Assembly: GCA_947576945.1 (NCBI GenBank)
Contig: CANPTH010000008.1
Coordinates: forward strand, 1-64,000
Direction of reading: 5' to 3'
DNA: 64,000 nucleotides
From: an uncultured Lachnospiraceae bacterium
Lineage (GTDB): Bacteria; Bacillota; Clostridia; Lachnospirales; Lachnospiraceae
The translations under genes were made by a program, and so were the position numbers. This document shows, piece by piece, positions 7,731 to 16,472 of this stretch (positions within the stretch are counted from its first letter, which is position 1; every line of letters begins with the position of its first letter). Under the pieces are notes generated by a model. That model was not told the origin of the DNA, did not search any database, and worked only from the letters and a program-made list of their open reading frames with translations.

Positions 7731-8801
7731 TTAGTCTTCGGTGGATTCCCTGTAGATCAGGCGTGTTTCCGTATGAACCGTGCGGAAATTGAGGGACGGT
7801 TCCTTGATCCGGGACATCAGCAGATTCACCGCGGAAAATCCCATGATCTGACTGTGGATGTGGATCGTGGTCAGAGTGGGCGACATGATCCTGGATTCCG
7901 GGGAGTCGTCGAAGCCGCACAGGTAGACGTCGCTGGGAACGGAAATCCCCAGTTTCTTAAATACCTGCAGAGTGTCTATGGCGATAAAGTCGTTCGCACA
8001 GATAAATACGTCCGGCAGAGTATCCAGATTCCGGAGTTGTTCCATTAAGTAATCCTGATAAGACGACCCCTCAAAAGTCTTCTGCCCGGGATTGTCGCCT
8101 GTAATGCAGTATTCGTCAGGACAGGGAAGACCGGACAGATACATGGCATTCCGGTAGCCCATATACCGCTCAAAAAAGGACTGGCAATGCGTCGTTTTTC
8201 CTATGAATCCGATTCGTGTCTTCCCGCGCCGCACCATTTCCTTCACAAAAACATGGATGTTGGACTGGTTATCCATAATAAGGCGATCCGCGCCCAACGG
8301 TTTATCCAGCCCGGTCACCGGTGAATCTACGAGAAGAAGGGGAATATCCAGTCCGCAGAGCATGGAACAGTATGCGAGGTCGAACATTTCAATACACATG
8401 ATCCCGGCAGTTTTTTCCTTATTATAAGCGGCCGGCATCTGCAGATTCTTTATCTCGGTATCCTGAAGCCGGTGCATGGTGAAGCTATAGCCCAGTGTGG
8501 AGAGCTCCCGCTGGAATTTATCCAGCATGGTGGAAGCAAAATGTGAATTCCCGATAAAGTTGGAAGTAAACAGGGAGATCTCCATCCTGGACGATCTGTC
8601 TGCCGCAGCAGGCTCCGATTTCTCAAAATGGGAGATATTTACATAGGAGAATTGTTTGTATCCCATTTCTATAGCTTTTTTCAGGACCTTCTGTCTGGTG
8701 GATTCGGCAAGGAGGCCGGTGTTGTTGATCGCCTTGGAAACTGTATTGCGGGAAACGCCGAGTTCGTCGGCGATATCCTGAATGGTAATTCGTTCTGCCA
8801 T
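7731..8801 (-). CDS. LacI-family transcriptional regulator
   Basis: 356 residues. The N-terminal helix-turn-helix 'TIQDIADELGVSRNTVSKAINN' is the LacI/GalR DNA-binding domain. The rest is a periplasmic-binding-protein-like effector domain ('ICANDFIAIDTLQVFKKLGISVPSDVYLCGFDD'). A GGAAG site precedes the ATG. It is divergent from the ABC transporter genes and most likely represses them, with a fructosyl sugar as a plausible effector because a GH32 enzyme closes the locus. Candidate palindromic operators lie at 9171 and 9279. The 195-bp MITE has inserted directly upstream of its own start. Confidence 0.9.
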   Translation of the reverse strand: MAERITIQDIADELGVSRNTVSKAINNTGLLAESTRQKVLKKAIEMGYKQFSYVNISHFEKSEPAAADRSSRMEISLFTSNFIGNSHFASTMLDKFQRELSTLGYSFTMHRLQDTEIKNLQMPAAYNKEKTAGIMCIEMFDLAYCSMLCGLDIPLLLVDSPVTGLDKPLGADRLIMDNQSNIHVFVKEMVRRGKTRIGFIGKTTHCQSFFERYMGYRNAMYLSGLPCPDEYCITGDNPGQKTFEGSSYQDYLMEQLRNLDTLPDVFICANDFIAIDTLQVFKKLGISVPSDVYLCGFDDSPESRIMSPTLTTIHIHSQIMGFSAVNLLMSRIKEPSLNFRTVHTETRLIYRESTED

Positions 8802-8836
8802 ATCATATCACTTCCTTTTCCTGTACTGCAATTTTT

Positions 8837-9031
8837 CCACCTGTGCGGTTGCAATCCAATGACCAGTCTGCATGCCATTTATGGCAATGCAGGCAAGGCA
8901 TTGGATTAGCAACCCACTTCCAAATGAGCAAAATGCGGATGCGCAAGCAGACGCAAAAGCGCGTAAGCGCGGGTTTTGTGAATGTGGAAGTCGGGTTGGA
9001 TGCTCCTTGGAGCGTCCAACCGCACAGGTGG
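8837..9031 (+). mobile_element. 195-bp MITE, copy 1 (15-bp TIRs, 8-bp target duplication)
   Basis: The ends are perfect 15-base inverted repeats, CCACCTGTGCGGTTG. Both sides are flanked by the direct repeat CAATTTTT, an 8-base target-site duplication. Inside are strong hairpins (for example GTTGGATGCTCC/GGAGCGTCCAAC) and no credible ORF. A second copy at 13060 is inverted and differs at two bases by eye. No transposase is in the window. The 8-base duplication fits families such as IS66 or IS256, but I cannot assign one. Confidence 0.88.
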
Positions 9032-9170
9032 CAATTTTTGTATAATATATTGATACACATATAGTGATTTTATTATAATGCACAAGTTTGGATGTGTCAA
9101 ATGTAAAATACCTAAAAATAATCAAATTGTCAAAGGCGTTTAGAAAGTTTGTTTCTATTTTGGGCAATAT

Positions 9171-9188
9171 TTTTTGCAAATGTAAAAA
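9171..9188 (+). promoter_or_regulatory. Candidate LacI-type operator 1
   Basis: TTTTTGCAAATGTAAAAA is an imperfect palindrome (TTTTTrCA..TGyAAAAA), the right size for a LacI-family dimer. It lies 38 bases upstream of the -35 box of the transporter promoter. A related sequence recurs at 9279. The assignment is an inference from symmetry and position. Confidence 0.45.
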
Positions 9189-9225
9189 TTAAGGGAAAAA
9201 TATTGTACAAATAACATATTATTGG

Positions 9226-9254
9226 TTGACATTATGTAAAAATGCTGATATGCT
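9226..9254 (+). promoter_or_regulatory. Sigma-A-type promoter of the sugar ABC operon
   Basis: TTGACA at 9226 and TATGCT at 9249 are separated by 17 bases. They lie ~135 bases upstream of the first permease start, between the two candidate operators. Confidence 0.7.
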
Positions 9255-9278
9255 TTAGTTACAAAATAAAACTTGGAC

Positions 9279-9294
9279 TTTTACAAATGCACAA
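9279..9294 (+). promoter_or_regulatory. Candidate LacI-type operator 2
   Basis: The sequence TTTTACAAATGCACAA shares the TTTTrCAAATGyA core with the site at 9171 and lies just downstream of the predicted transcription start, a position suited to repression. Confidence 0.35.
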
Positions 9295-9389
9295 TTATAA
9301 TTCCACTGTAGTCGTGAGAGAGGATAGTAAATGTAAAAATGTAAAAAGACAAGATCAAGATGATGAAAAAAGAGAAAGGAGAAAAAGCA

Positions 9390-10316
9390 ATGAGCACAAG
9401 CACTAAAAAGAAAGACGCGGGATTACACAATTCGCTGGTCTATATCGTGCAGCACTGGCAGTTGTATGTGATTTTCCTGCTGCCGGCCCTGGCGCTGACG
9501 ATCATCTTCCGGTATATTCCCATGGGCGGTATCCTGATCGCTTTCGAGAAGTATAATCCCATCCGGGGTATCCTTGGGAGTGAGTGGGTAGGATTCAAAC
9601 ATTTCTCGCGTTTTCTGTCCTCCCCGGATTTCCTGAGTTATCTGGGCAACACATTGAAATTGAGCGTATTCGGTATGCTGTGGGGTTTTCCGGTTCCGAT
9701 TCTGCTGGCATTCCTGCTGAACCGGATCGAGAGCAAGGGCATTAAGAAGAAAATACAGCTCTGCCTCTACATGCCGAACTTTATTTCAGTCATTGTACTC
9801 TGCGGTATCGTCCGTATTTTCCTGTCGGTTACGGGACCTGTAAACCTGCTCCTCGGCACGCAGATAAACTTTATGACCATGCCGGAGGCGTTCCGTACGA
9901 TCTACATAGCCAGCGGCATCTGGCAGGGTGCAGGATGGGGATCCATCATTTATACTGCGGCGTTGTCCAACGCAAGCACGGAGCTGAAGGAAGCGGCGGT
10001 CATCGACGGAGCGAATATCTTCCAGCAGATCAAGGCGGTTGAGTGGCCGGCGATCAAAGCGACCGTGATCATTCAGTTCATCATGCAGGCAGGTAATATC
10101 ATGAGCATCGGATTCGAGAAAGCTTACGCCCTGCAGACTGATCTGAATATGGCATCTTCGGAGATCATAGCGACCTATGTATATAAGAAAGGTCTTTTAG
10201 ACGGCGATTACAGTTTCTCGACGGCGGTAGGTTTGTTCAATACGGTGATCAATGTGATTCTTCTGGTTGCGGTCAACAAGATCGTTGCGAAGATGAACGA
10301 TGGCCAGGGACTGTAA
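9390..10316 (+). CDS. Sugar ABC transporter permease (LplB type)
   Basis: 308 residues from ATG 9390, which has AAAGGAG 8 bases upstream; the track's ATG at 9360 lacks a ribosome site. There are six predicted membrane segments. The permease EAA loop is 'ELKEAAVIDGANIFQQIKAVEWPAI'. 'LLPALALTIIFRYIPMGG' is typical of LplB/YtcP-type CUT1 permeases that import oligosaccharides. It is first in an operon with a second permease and a binding protein, under the divergent LacI regulator. As is usual for CUT1 systems, no ATPase is encoded here; a shared MsmK/UgpC-type ATPase elsewhere would energise it. Confidence 0.92.
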   Translation: MSTSTKKKDAGLHNSLVYIVQHWQLYVIFLLPALALTIIFRYIPMGGILIAFEKYNPIRGILGSEWVGFKHFSRFLSSPDFLSYLGNTLKLSVFGMLWGFPVPILLAFLLNRIESKGIKKKIQLCLYMPNFISVIVLCGIVRIFLSVTGPVNLLLGTQINFMTMPEAFRTIYIASGIWQGAGWGSIIYTAALSNASTELKEAAVIDGANIFQQIKAVEWPAIKATVIIQFIMQAGNIMSIGFEKAYALQTDLNMASSEIIATYVYKKGLLDGDYSFSTAVGLFNTVINVILLVAVNKIVAKMNDGQGL

Positions 10317-10330
10317 AGGAGGAGAGCAAG

Positions 10331-11230
10331 ATGAAAAAGAAAAGTAGATTTGCCAGATATTCCTTCCAGGACAAGGCGCTTTTGGTGGTTGGTTATATTC
10401 TGCTGGGACTGTTTGTTGTCGCAATCGTGATTCCGATGATCTATATTATCGTAGCATCCTTTATCGACCCTGTTACGCTGCAGAATAAAGGAATTACGTT
10501 TGACTTCAGTAAATGGACGCTGACGGCATACGAACGTGTCCTTTCCAACGCGCAGATCTGGATCGGTTTCAAGAATGCAGTGATCTATTCCGTTGTATTT
10601 ACGTTTGTTTCCGTCCTGATCACCATGCTGGCGGCTTATCCGATGTCCAGAGCGGATTTCAGGGGAAGGAAGTTCTTCAACGTTATCTTCGTGATCACGA
10701 TGTTCTTCGGCGGCGGACTGATCCCGACATATTTGCTGATCAGTAACCTGAAGTTGTTGGACAGCATGTGGGCGATCATCCTGCCGGGCGCTTTCAGTGT
10801 CTGGAATATGATCATAGCCCGAACCTATTATCAGGGCATTCCGGGTGAACTGAGAGAAGCGGCTGACGTGGACGGCGCGAACGAAATGGTATTCTTCTTC
10901 AGGATTCTCCTGCCGGTATGTACGCCGATCATCGCGACCTTGTCTTTGTGGCAGTTCGTAGGAATGTGGAACAGCTACTTTGATGCCATGATCTACCTGA
11001 ACGATTCGGCGAAACAGCCCCTGCAGCTTGTGCTCCGTTCCATCCTGATCCAGAACCAGCCGGAGTCCGGAATGATCTCGGATATGCAGAGTACGGCGGA
11101 ACGTGCGCAGCTGGCGGAGCTTTTGAAGTATGCGACGATCATTATTTCCAGCCTTCCGCTGCTCGTTATGTATCCGTTCTTCCAGAAATATTTTGACAGC
11201 GGCGTTATGGCAGGCTCCGTAAAGGGTTAA
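10331..11230 (+). CDS. Sugar ABC transporter permease (YtcP type)
   Basis: 299 residues. It has an N-terminal charged tail, six membrane segments and the EAA motif 'ELREAADVDGANEMVFFFRILLPVCTPI'. The N-terminal region 'IPMIYIIVASFIDPVTLQNKG' is characteristic of the YtcP/LplC partner permease. It begins 14 bases after the first permease stop, with GGAGGAG before the ATG. With the LplB-type partner it would form the heterodimeric channel for an oligosaccharide delivered by the downstream lipoprotein. Confidence 0.92.
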   Translation: MKKKSRFARYSFQDKALLVVGYILLGLFVVAIVIPMIYIIVASFIDPVTLQNKGITFDFSKWTLTAYERVLSNAQIWIGFKNAVIYSVVFTFVSVLITMLAAYPMSRADFRGRKFFNVIFVITMFFGGGLIPTYLLISNLKLLDSMWAIILPGAFSVWNMIIARTYYQGIPGELREAADVDGANEMVFFFRILLPVCTPIIATLSLWQFVGMWNSYFDAMIYLNDSAKQPLQLVLRSILIQNQPESGMISDMQSTAERAQLAELLKYATIIISSLPLLVMYPFFQKYFDSGVMAGSVKG

Positions 11231-11304
11231 GCCGCCAGGAAACGGCAGTATATCGTATTACAGAAAAATATTAATAAATATCAATAAAGAAAAGGAGAGG
11301 AAGT

Positions 11305-12977
11305 ATGAAAAACAAGTTAGTAAAACGCTTAATTACCGCGGCTCTGGCAGCAGGCATGGTATTTTCCCTTACGGCGTGCGGGGGGGGTCCGATGTGGAAC
11401 TGAACACCGGAGAATTACAGGAAGTGGATGCGTCGGAATTGGAATTTCCGCTTGCTGAGAAAGCGACGCTGACCGGGATGATCAGCTATCCGGCGAACAC
11501 AGAGTCCAACCCGAATAACCGTACGATCTTCAAACGTCTGCAGGAAGAGACGAATGTCGAGATCGAGTGGACGGCGATTCAGGGCGATCAGTGGGGTGAT
11601 AAGATCACACTGGCCATGGCGAATCTGGATACATTGACGGATTTCATCTTTACGGCAGGATTTGGCGATAATGATCTGCTCAGATATGCGGATCAGGGCG
11701 TTATCATTCCGTTAGAAGAGTATATCGATACTTATATGCCGAATCTGAAAGCGGTATTTGACAAATTTCCTGAATATCGGAAAATGAGTACCGATTCGGA
11801 GGGTCATATTTGGGCGCTTCCCTGGATTGAGCAGCTTGGCTCCGAGAAGACAGCGATCCAGACGGTCGGCGATATGAGTTTTATCAATAAGAAATGGCTG
11901 GATTTTCTTGGTCTGGAGGTGCCGACTACGGTAGATGAGTTTGAGCAGACGCTGATCGCATTCCGGGATCATGCCTCCGAACTGCAGGCAGAGTTTAACA
12001 TTGACGGAAGCATTATTCCGATGGCATGTATCGTAAATGACGGCAACCAGGATCCGGCTTTGCTGATCAACGGGTTTGGAGAAGGTTACGGAGACTGTGA
12101 TCAGGGAAGACATATTGCGGTTACGGATGAGAAGCAGGTGATCTGTACCGCGACGCAGCAGGGATTTAAGGACGGTATCGCATGGCTGCATTCTCTGTAT
12201 GAAGAGGGACTGATCGATGCGGAAGCGTTTACGCAGGAATGGTCGACCTATGTGTCAAAGGGCAAATCAGGCCGTTACGGTGTATGTTTTAGCTGGGATG
12301 TGGCAAATATTGTTGATGATTTTGCGGGATGGGTTCCGCTTCCGGCATTGACGGCGGACACCAGAAACATTACGCCGGAGAATGGTTCCTTTACAAGCGG
12401 ATATGACCGCGGTCGCTGTGTGGTAACGGCAGTGGCACAGAATCCGGCTCTTGTATGCGCCTGGTTGGATAAGATGTACGATCCGTTCCAGTCTCCGCAG
12501 AATAACTGGGGTACTTACGGGGAAGACGACGATTTTGATATCTTTGAACTGGGAGAGAACGCTCAGGGTGAGAAGATGTTAAAGCATGCGCCTTTGGGAG
12601 ACGCTTCACCGGTAGAAGTAAGAGAGGCGGAGAGTGTAAACGGGCCGCTGGCGATTCTGGATGAATACTATGACGTCTATGTTACGTGCCCTGATGATGC
12701 GCAGTATCGTCTGGACTGGATCGAGGAATACTATACACCGGATATGAATACAAAGTATGTTTACCCCAATGTATTTATGACCCAGGAGGATACGGAAGAT
12801 CTGGCTAATCTCCAGACCGATATTACAAAGACGATCAACGCTACAAGATCAGACTGGATCATGAACGGGTTTACGGATGCTGACTGGGACGAGTATTTAA
12901 AGAATCTTGATGCATATGGCCTGAATGATATGCTTGAGATATTCCAGAAATATCTGGATGCTTATTACGCAGAATAG
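11305..12977 (+). CDS. Extracellular solute-binding lipoprotein, frameshifted at a G8 tract
   Basis: From ATG 11305 (GGAGAGG upstream) the frame encodes a lipoprotein signal peptide with lipobox 'LTAC', then 'GGGPMWN' and a stop. The mature domain continues in another frame ('SDVELNTGELQEVDASELEF') to 12977, about 530 residues. It is a family 1 (LplA-like) binding protein ('YPANTESNPNNRTIFKRLQEE'). The break lies in a run of eight G (11380-11387) right after the lipobox Cys. Nine G would join the frames as CGGGSDVEL. The cause is slipped-strand phase variation, an assembly error, or a recent null. The track's GTG start at 11376 would lack any export signal. The ligand is probably a fructosyl oligosaccharide. 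Confidence 0.88.
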
Positions 12978-13010
12978 AAAACAGGAGATTGTCGAAGAGC
13001 AGTCTGAAGT

Positions 13011-13045
13011 AAGGAGCCAGACGAAGAGTCGGCTCCTTCTTTCTT
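13011..13045 (+). terminator. Terminator after the binding-protein gene
   Basis: AAGGAGCC and GGCTCCTT form an 8-base stem around a 12-base loop, followed by CTTTCTT. It separates the transporter operon from the GH32 gene. Confidence 0.75.
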
Positions 13046-13059
13046 ATGATAAAATTTTT

Positions 13060-13254
13060 CCACCTGTGCGGTTGGACGCTCCAAGGAGCATCCAACCCGA
13101 CTTCCACATTCACAAAACCCGCGCTTACGCGCTTTTGCGTCTGCTTGCGCATCCGTATTTTGCTCATTTGGAAGTGGGTTGCTAATCCAATGCCTTGCCT
13201 GCATTGCAATAAATGGCATGCAGACTGGTCATTGGATTGCAACCGCACAGGTGG
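13060..13254 (-). mobile_element. 195-bp MITE, copy 2 (inverted relative to copy 1)
   Basis: Same 195-base length and the same 15-base ends CCACCTGTGCGGTTG as copy 1, in opposite orientation. Two base differences were found by eye. It is flanked on both sides by the direct repeat AAATTTTT, again an 8-base target duplication, and again in an AT-rich target. It lies between the transporter terminator and the GH32 gene. With copy 1 it brackets about 4 kb. Confidence 0.88.
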
Positions 13255-13347
13255 AAATTTTTTTATCTGTAACGGTTCGGCTCGGGACTTTGCTTTGGCA
13301 AAATCCGCGAGAACATGCAAGTATAAGGAAAGGGTAGGGTAGTGATA

Positions 13348-14841
13348 ATGACAAGTCAGACATTGAGAGAAGCCCGTAAATATGAGGAGGCTTCGGCTAA
13401 GATGATAGCAAAGGAGGAAAGGCCGGATTTTCATCTGTCCGTGCGCACGGGCTGGATGAATGATCCCAATGGATTTTCGTATTACGGCGGAAAATATCAT
13501 ATGTTTTATCAGTATAATCCGTATAATGCCCAATGGGGACCGATGCACTGGGGACACGCGGTGAGCGACGATCTTCTGCACTGGGAATATCTTCCGGCGG
13601 CGCTGGCTCCGGATGAAGCTTATGACAGGGACGGCTGCTTCTCCGGCAGTGCGGTCACGATGGATGACGGCAGTCAGTTGCTGATGTATACCGGCGTGTT
13701 GAGAGAACGGCAAAGAGACGGCGGTTTTCGCGAAGTACAGACGCAGTGTCTGGCGGTCGGTGACGGAACGGACTACGAGAAGTATGAGAAGAATCCGGTT
13801 CTTGACGAGAAGGATCTGCCGGAAGGGTGCAGCAGGAATGACTTCCGGGATCCGAAGATGTGGAGAAAAAGCGATGGAACTTACTGCTGTGCGATTGGCA
13901 GCAGACCGGCGGACGGCAGCGGGCAGATCCTTCTGTATACCAGCGAGGACGGTTTTACATGGAAGTATAAGAAGGTGCTGGCGGCAAACAATAACCGGTT
14001 CGGTAAGATGTGGGAGTGTCCCGACTTTTTTCGGCTGGATGGCAAGGGTGTCCTGCTTGTAAGTCCGCAGGATATGCTTCCGTCGGGATTTGAATACCAC
14101 AACGGCAACGGGACACTGTGTCTGATCGGTGCGTATGACGAAGAGACGGATACTTTTACAGAACAGTATGACCAGTCGATCGATTACGGTATCGATTTCT
14201 ATGCGCCGCAGACGGTATTGACGCCCGACGGACGAAGAGTCATGATCGGATGGATGCAGAACTGGGACACCTGCAGCATCCGGTCGCAGGATGTGCGCTG
14301 GTTCGGACAGATGAGTCTGCCCCGGGAACTGTCCGTGAGGAACGGAAGACTGTATCAGAATCCCATAAGAGAACTGGAACAGATGCGCTGTAACAAAGTG
14401 GTTTATCAGAATATCTCCGTGGCGGGAAGCGTCAGCCTGGAAGGGATCAAAGGCCGGAGAATTGACATGGAACTGATCATCAGTCCGGAGGAAGGGCAGG
14501 ATCTTTATCACAAGTTTGCGGTACGTTTTGCGCAGGATGACCAGTTTCGGACTTCTGTCAGCTTTCGCCCGAAAGACTCCGTTCTGAAGATCGACAGGAA
14601 ATTTTCCGGATCAAGACGGGCGATCATACACCAGAGACGGAGCCTGATAAGCGGCGGCGACGGCAGATTAAAGCTGCGAATCATCCTTGACCGGTTCAGC
14701 GCGGAAGTGTTCGTGAACGACGGGGAGCAGGTGGTGACAGCGACGATCTATACGGATCAGACGGCGGACGGGATCTCCTTCTTTGCAGACGGCGCCGCGC
14801 GGATCGACGTGGTGAAATATGATCTGGAAGCAGGCGTATAG
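13348..14841 (+). CDS. GH32 beta-fructofuranosidase / sucrose-6-phosphate hydrolase
   Basis: About 497 residues, no signal peptide, hence a cytoplasmic enzyme splitting terminal fructose from sucrose or short fructans brought in by the ABC transporter. The GH32 catalytic blocks are all present: 'WMNDPNG' (nucleophile Asp near residue 38), 'FRDP' (~165) and 'WECP' (acid/base Glu ~221). A C-terminal beta-sandwich ends with 'DRFSAEVFVNDGEQV'. The start could be GTG 13342 or ATG 13348; AAAGGGTAGGG lies just upstream. Because the importer is ABC rather than PTS, the substrate is probably not phosphorylated. Confidence 0.92.
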   Translation: MTSQTLREARKYEEASAKMIAKEERPDFHLSVRTGWMNDPNGFSYYGGKYHMFYQYNPYNAQWGPMHWGHAVSDDLLHWEYLPAALAPDEAYDRDGCFSGSAVTMDDGSQLLMYTGVLRERQRDGGFREVQTQCLAVGDGTDYEKYEKNPVLDEKDLPEGCSRNDFRDPKMWRKSDGTYCCAIGSRPADGSGQILLYTSEDGFTWKYKKVLAANNNRFGKMWECPDFFRLDGKGVLLVSPQDMLPSGFEYHNGNGTLCLIGAYDEETDTFTEQYDQSIDYGIDFYAPQTVLTPDGRRVMIGWMQNWDTCSIRSQDVRWFGQMSLPRELSVRNGRLYQNPIRELEQMRCNKVVYQNISVAGSVSLEGIKGRRIDMELIISPEEGQDLYHKFAVRFAQDDQFRTSVSFRPKDSVLKIDRKFSGSRRAIIHQRRSLISGGDGRLKLRIILDRFSAEVFVNDGEQVVTATIYTDQTADGISFFADGAARIDVVKYDLEAGV

Positions 14842-14886
14842 GAGCATCCGGACTCCTGAAATCGCCAGGAAATATACAGTACAACA

Positions 14887-14925
14887 ACAGAGCATACAGG
14901 ACCAAAAGTCCATATGCTCTGTTTT
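14887..14925 (+). terminator. Terminator after the GH32 gene
   Basis: ACAGAGCATA and TATGCTCTGT form a 10-base stem followed by TTTT, then GG and more T. Confidence 0.7.
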
Positions 14926-15050
14926 GGTTTGCGCGCCATGGGCGTGCTCTAACGGGTGAAAAGGTGGCTGAAGTGTTTTTGCCTGTTTTTTCATATTTTT
15001 TAATAGTAATTTAATTGTACTATAGGCGGAAATGGAATAAGATACGTATA

Positions 15051-15131
15051 GTAAACTTACATCATGCTCAGCCTGCCGTCGGGCGGGCCGCATGGCCATC
15101 CATGCTATGAAAGTCGAAGACTTTCATAGTA
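15051..15131 (+). repeat. 81-bp three-hairpin dispersed repeat, copy 1
   Basis: This 81-base sequence (GTAAACTTACATCATG...TTTCATAGTA) recurs at 57907 with three differences, and in degraded form near 20166 and, inverted, near 43205. It contains three consecutive hairpins: GCCTGCC/GGGCGGGC, CATGG/CCATG, and an 11-base stem CTATGAAAGTC/GACTTTCATAG. There is no T-run, so it is not a standard terminator. Confidence 0.85.
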
Positions 15132-15183
15132 ACGATATAACAGGATATGAGGAATGCAGTACGGAGAAAGGTGTGACTATAAA

Positions 15184-15576
15184 ATGAGAGAAAAAATACA
15201 ACGTTTTATGTGGGGACGTTACGGGAGCGATCGTTTCAGTCAGGTATTGATGGTGTGTGCCCTTGTGTTGATGGTTCTTTCTTTTCCGATAGGAAGCAGC
15301 TTCTATCTGCCGGCGCTGGCGTTGATGGGATATGTGTATTTCCGCATGTTTTCCCGTAATATCGCGAAGCGGTCGGCGGAGAATCAGTGGTATCTCGCCA
15401 GAGAGATGAAAGTCAGAAGATGGTTTCAGAACCGGAAAAGGGATTTCGCCGGGCGTAAAGAGTATAAGATCTTTAAATGCCCGGATTGTGGTCAGAGGCT
15501 TCGCGTGCCCAGAGGAAAAGGGCGTATTGCGATCCGGTGCAGGAAATGCAATCATGAGTTTATCAGGAAGAGCTGA
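15184..15576 (+). CDS. Membrane protein with C-terminal zinc ribbon
   Basis: 130 residues. Two hydrophobic segments at about residues 20-60 ('VLMVCALVLMVLSFPIG', 'LPALALMGYVYF') are followed by a basic linker. The C-terminal zinc ribbon has 'CPDCGQ' and 'CRKCN' about 20 residues apart. The start at ATG 15184 is chosen because AGAAAGG lies upstream; the track's earlier ATG has its SD-like bases too close. It precedes the DUF5685 and J-domain genes at short spacing, suggesting one operon. A relic of a second copy of its 3' end lies at 6026. Function unknown. Confidence 0.78.
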   Translation: MREKIQRFMWGRYGSDRFSQVLMVCALVLMVLSFPIGSSFYLPALALMGYVYFRMFSRNIAKRSAENQWYLAREMKVRRWFQNRKRDFAGRKEYKIFKCPDCGQRLRVPRGKGRIAIRCRKCNHEFIRKS

Positions 15577-15599
15577 GTGCAGGAAAGGATTGACAGACT

Positions 15600-16472
15600 A
15601 TGTTCGGGTATATCAGGATCAATAAGGCGGAGATGAAGTTCAGGGAATTTGATGTCTATCAGTCCTATTACTGCGGAATCTGCCGTGACCTGAAACGCAA
15701 ATACGGCGCGGCGGGGCAGTTTTCCTTAAGCTATGATATGACCTTTGTGGCCATGCTTCTGACGGGACTGTATGAACCGGAGACGAGCACGGGAACCTGC
15801 AGGTGTATGGTGCACCCTCTGGAAAAGCATGAGACAAGGAATAATATTTATACCGAATATGCGGCGGATATGAATGCGCTGTTTGCCTGTTATAAGTGCC
15901 GGGACGACTGGAAGGATGAGAAGAAACTGCATCAGTTATTCTATGGCAGGGTTCTGGAGGGCAGAAGCAGGCGTCTGCAGGAAACCTACGGTGAGAAACT
16001 GCGGAGGATCGAACGTCTGATGCAGGATTTTGAGGAGACGGAGCAGCAGAAGCCGCAGACCGGGCCGGGAGCACAGGACTCCGGGTATTCCCGGCTGGAT
16101 ACGCTGGCCGGCCTGTTCGGTAAAGTGATGGCGGAGATCGTGACGGTGCGGGAGGATGAATGGGCGGATCACCTGAGACGTTTCGGCTTTTTCCTGGGAA
16201 AGTTTATCTATCTTATGGACGCCTATGAGGATGTAGAGACGGATATCAGGAACGGAACGCCCAATCCTCTGAAAGGAAGATACGGTTCGCCGGACTTCGA
16301 GGAAGCGTGCAGGACCATGCTCACGATGATGATGTCGGAGTGCTGCAGCGCTTTTGAGATACTGCCCATACTGGATAATGTGGAGATACTGCGCAATGTG
16401 CTGTATTCCGGCGTCTGGTGCAGATACGAAGCCATCCATGAGAAAAGGCGGAAGAAGGAGCAGGACGGATGA
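15600..16472 (+). CDS. DUF5685 family protein
   Basis: 290 residues. The N terminus '[36 protein letters not shown]' is the signature of the DUF5685 family. Conserved cysteines occur as CGIC (near residue 25), CRCMVHP and CYKC, which could bind a metal. The second half is helical ('[20 protein letters not shown]', '[17 protein letters not shown]'), resembling an all-alpha prenyl-synthase-like fold with an acidic DxxxD patch. The stop overlaps the J-domain start by ATGA. Function unknown; the coupling suggests it is a partner or client of the J-domain protein. Confidence 0.85.
   Translation: MFGYIRINKAEMKFREFDVYQSYYCGICRDLKRKYGAAGQFSLSYDMTFVAMLLTGLYEPETSTGTCRCMVHPLEKHETRNNIYTEYAADMNALFACYKCRDDWKDEKKLHQLFYGRVLEGRSRRLQETYGEKLRRIERLMQDFEETEQQKPQTGPGAQDSGYSRLDTLAGLFGKVMAEIVTVREDEWADHLRRFGFFLGKFIYLMDAYEDVETDIRNGTPNPLKGRYGSPDFEEACRTMLTMMMSECCSAFEILPILDNVEILRNVLYSGVWCRYEAIHEKRRKKEQDG

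Noticed and set aside
8803-9179. Several 60-120 codon ORFs across the MITE and operon promoter
   Set aside because: They arise from the hairpins of the 195-bp element, recur in mirrored form at the second copy, and have no start signals.
12871-14511. 546-codon minus-strand ORF
   Set aside because: It is antisense to the GH32 gene and runs through a MITE; its composition (many H, R, I, P) is that of a shadow frame.
15051-15131. 81-bp repeat read as a CRISPR remnant or a terminator
   Set aside because: Copies are tens of kb apart with no spacers, and the hairpins lack a T-run.
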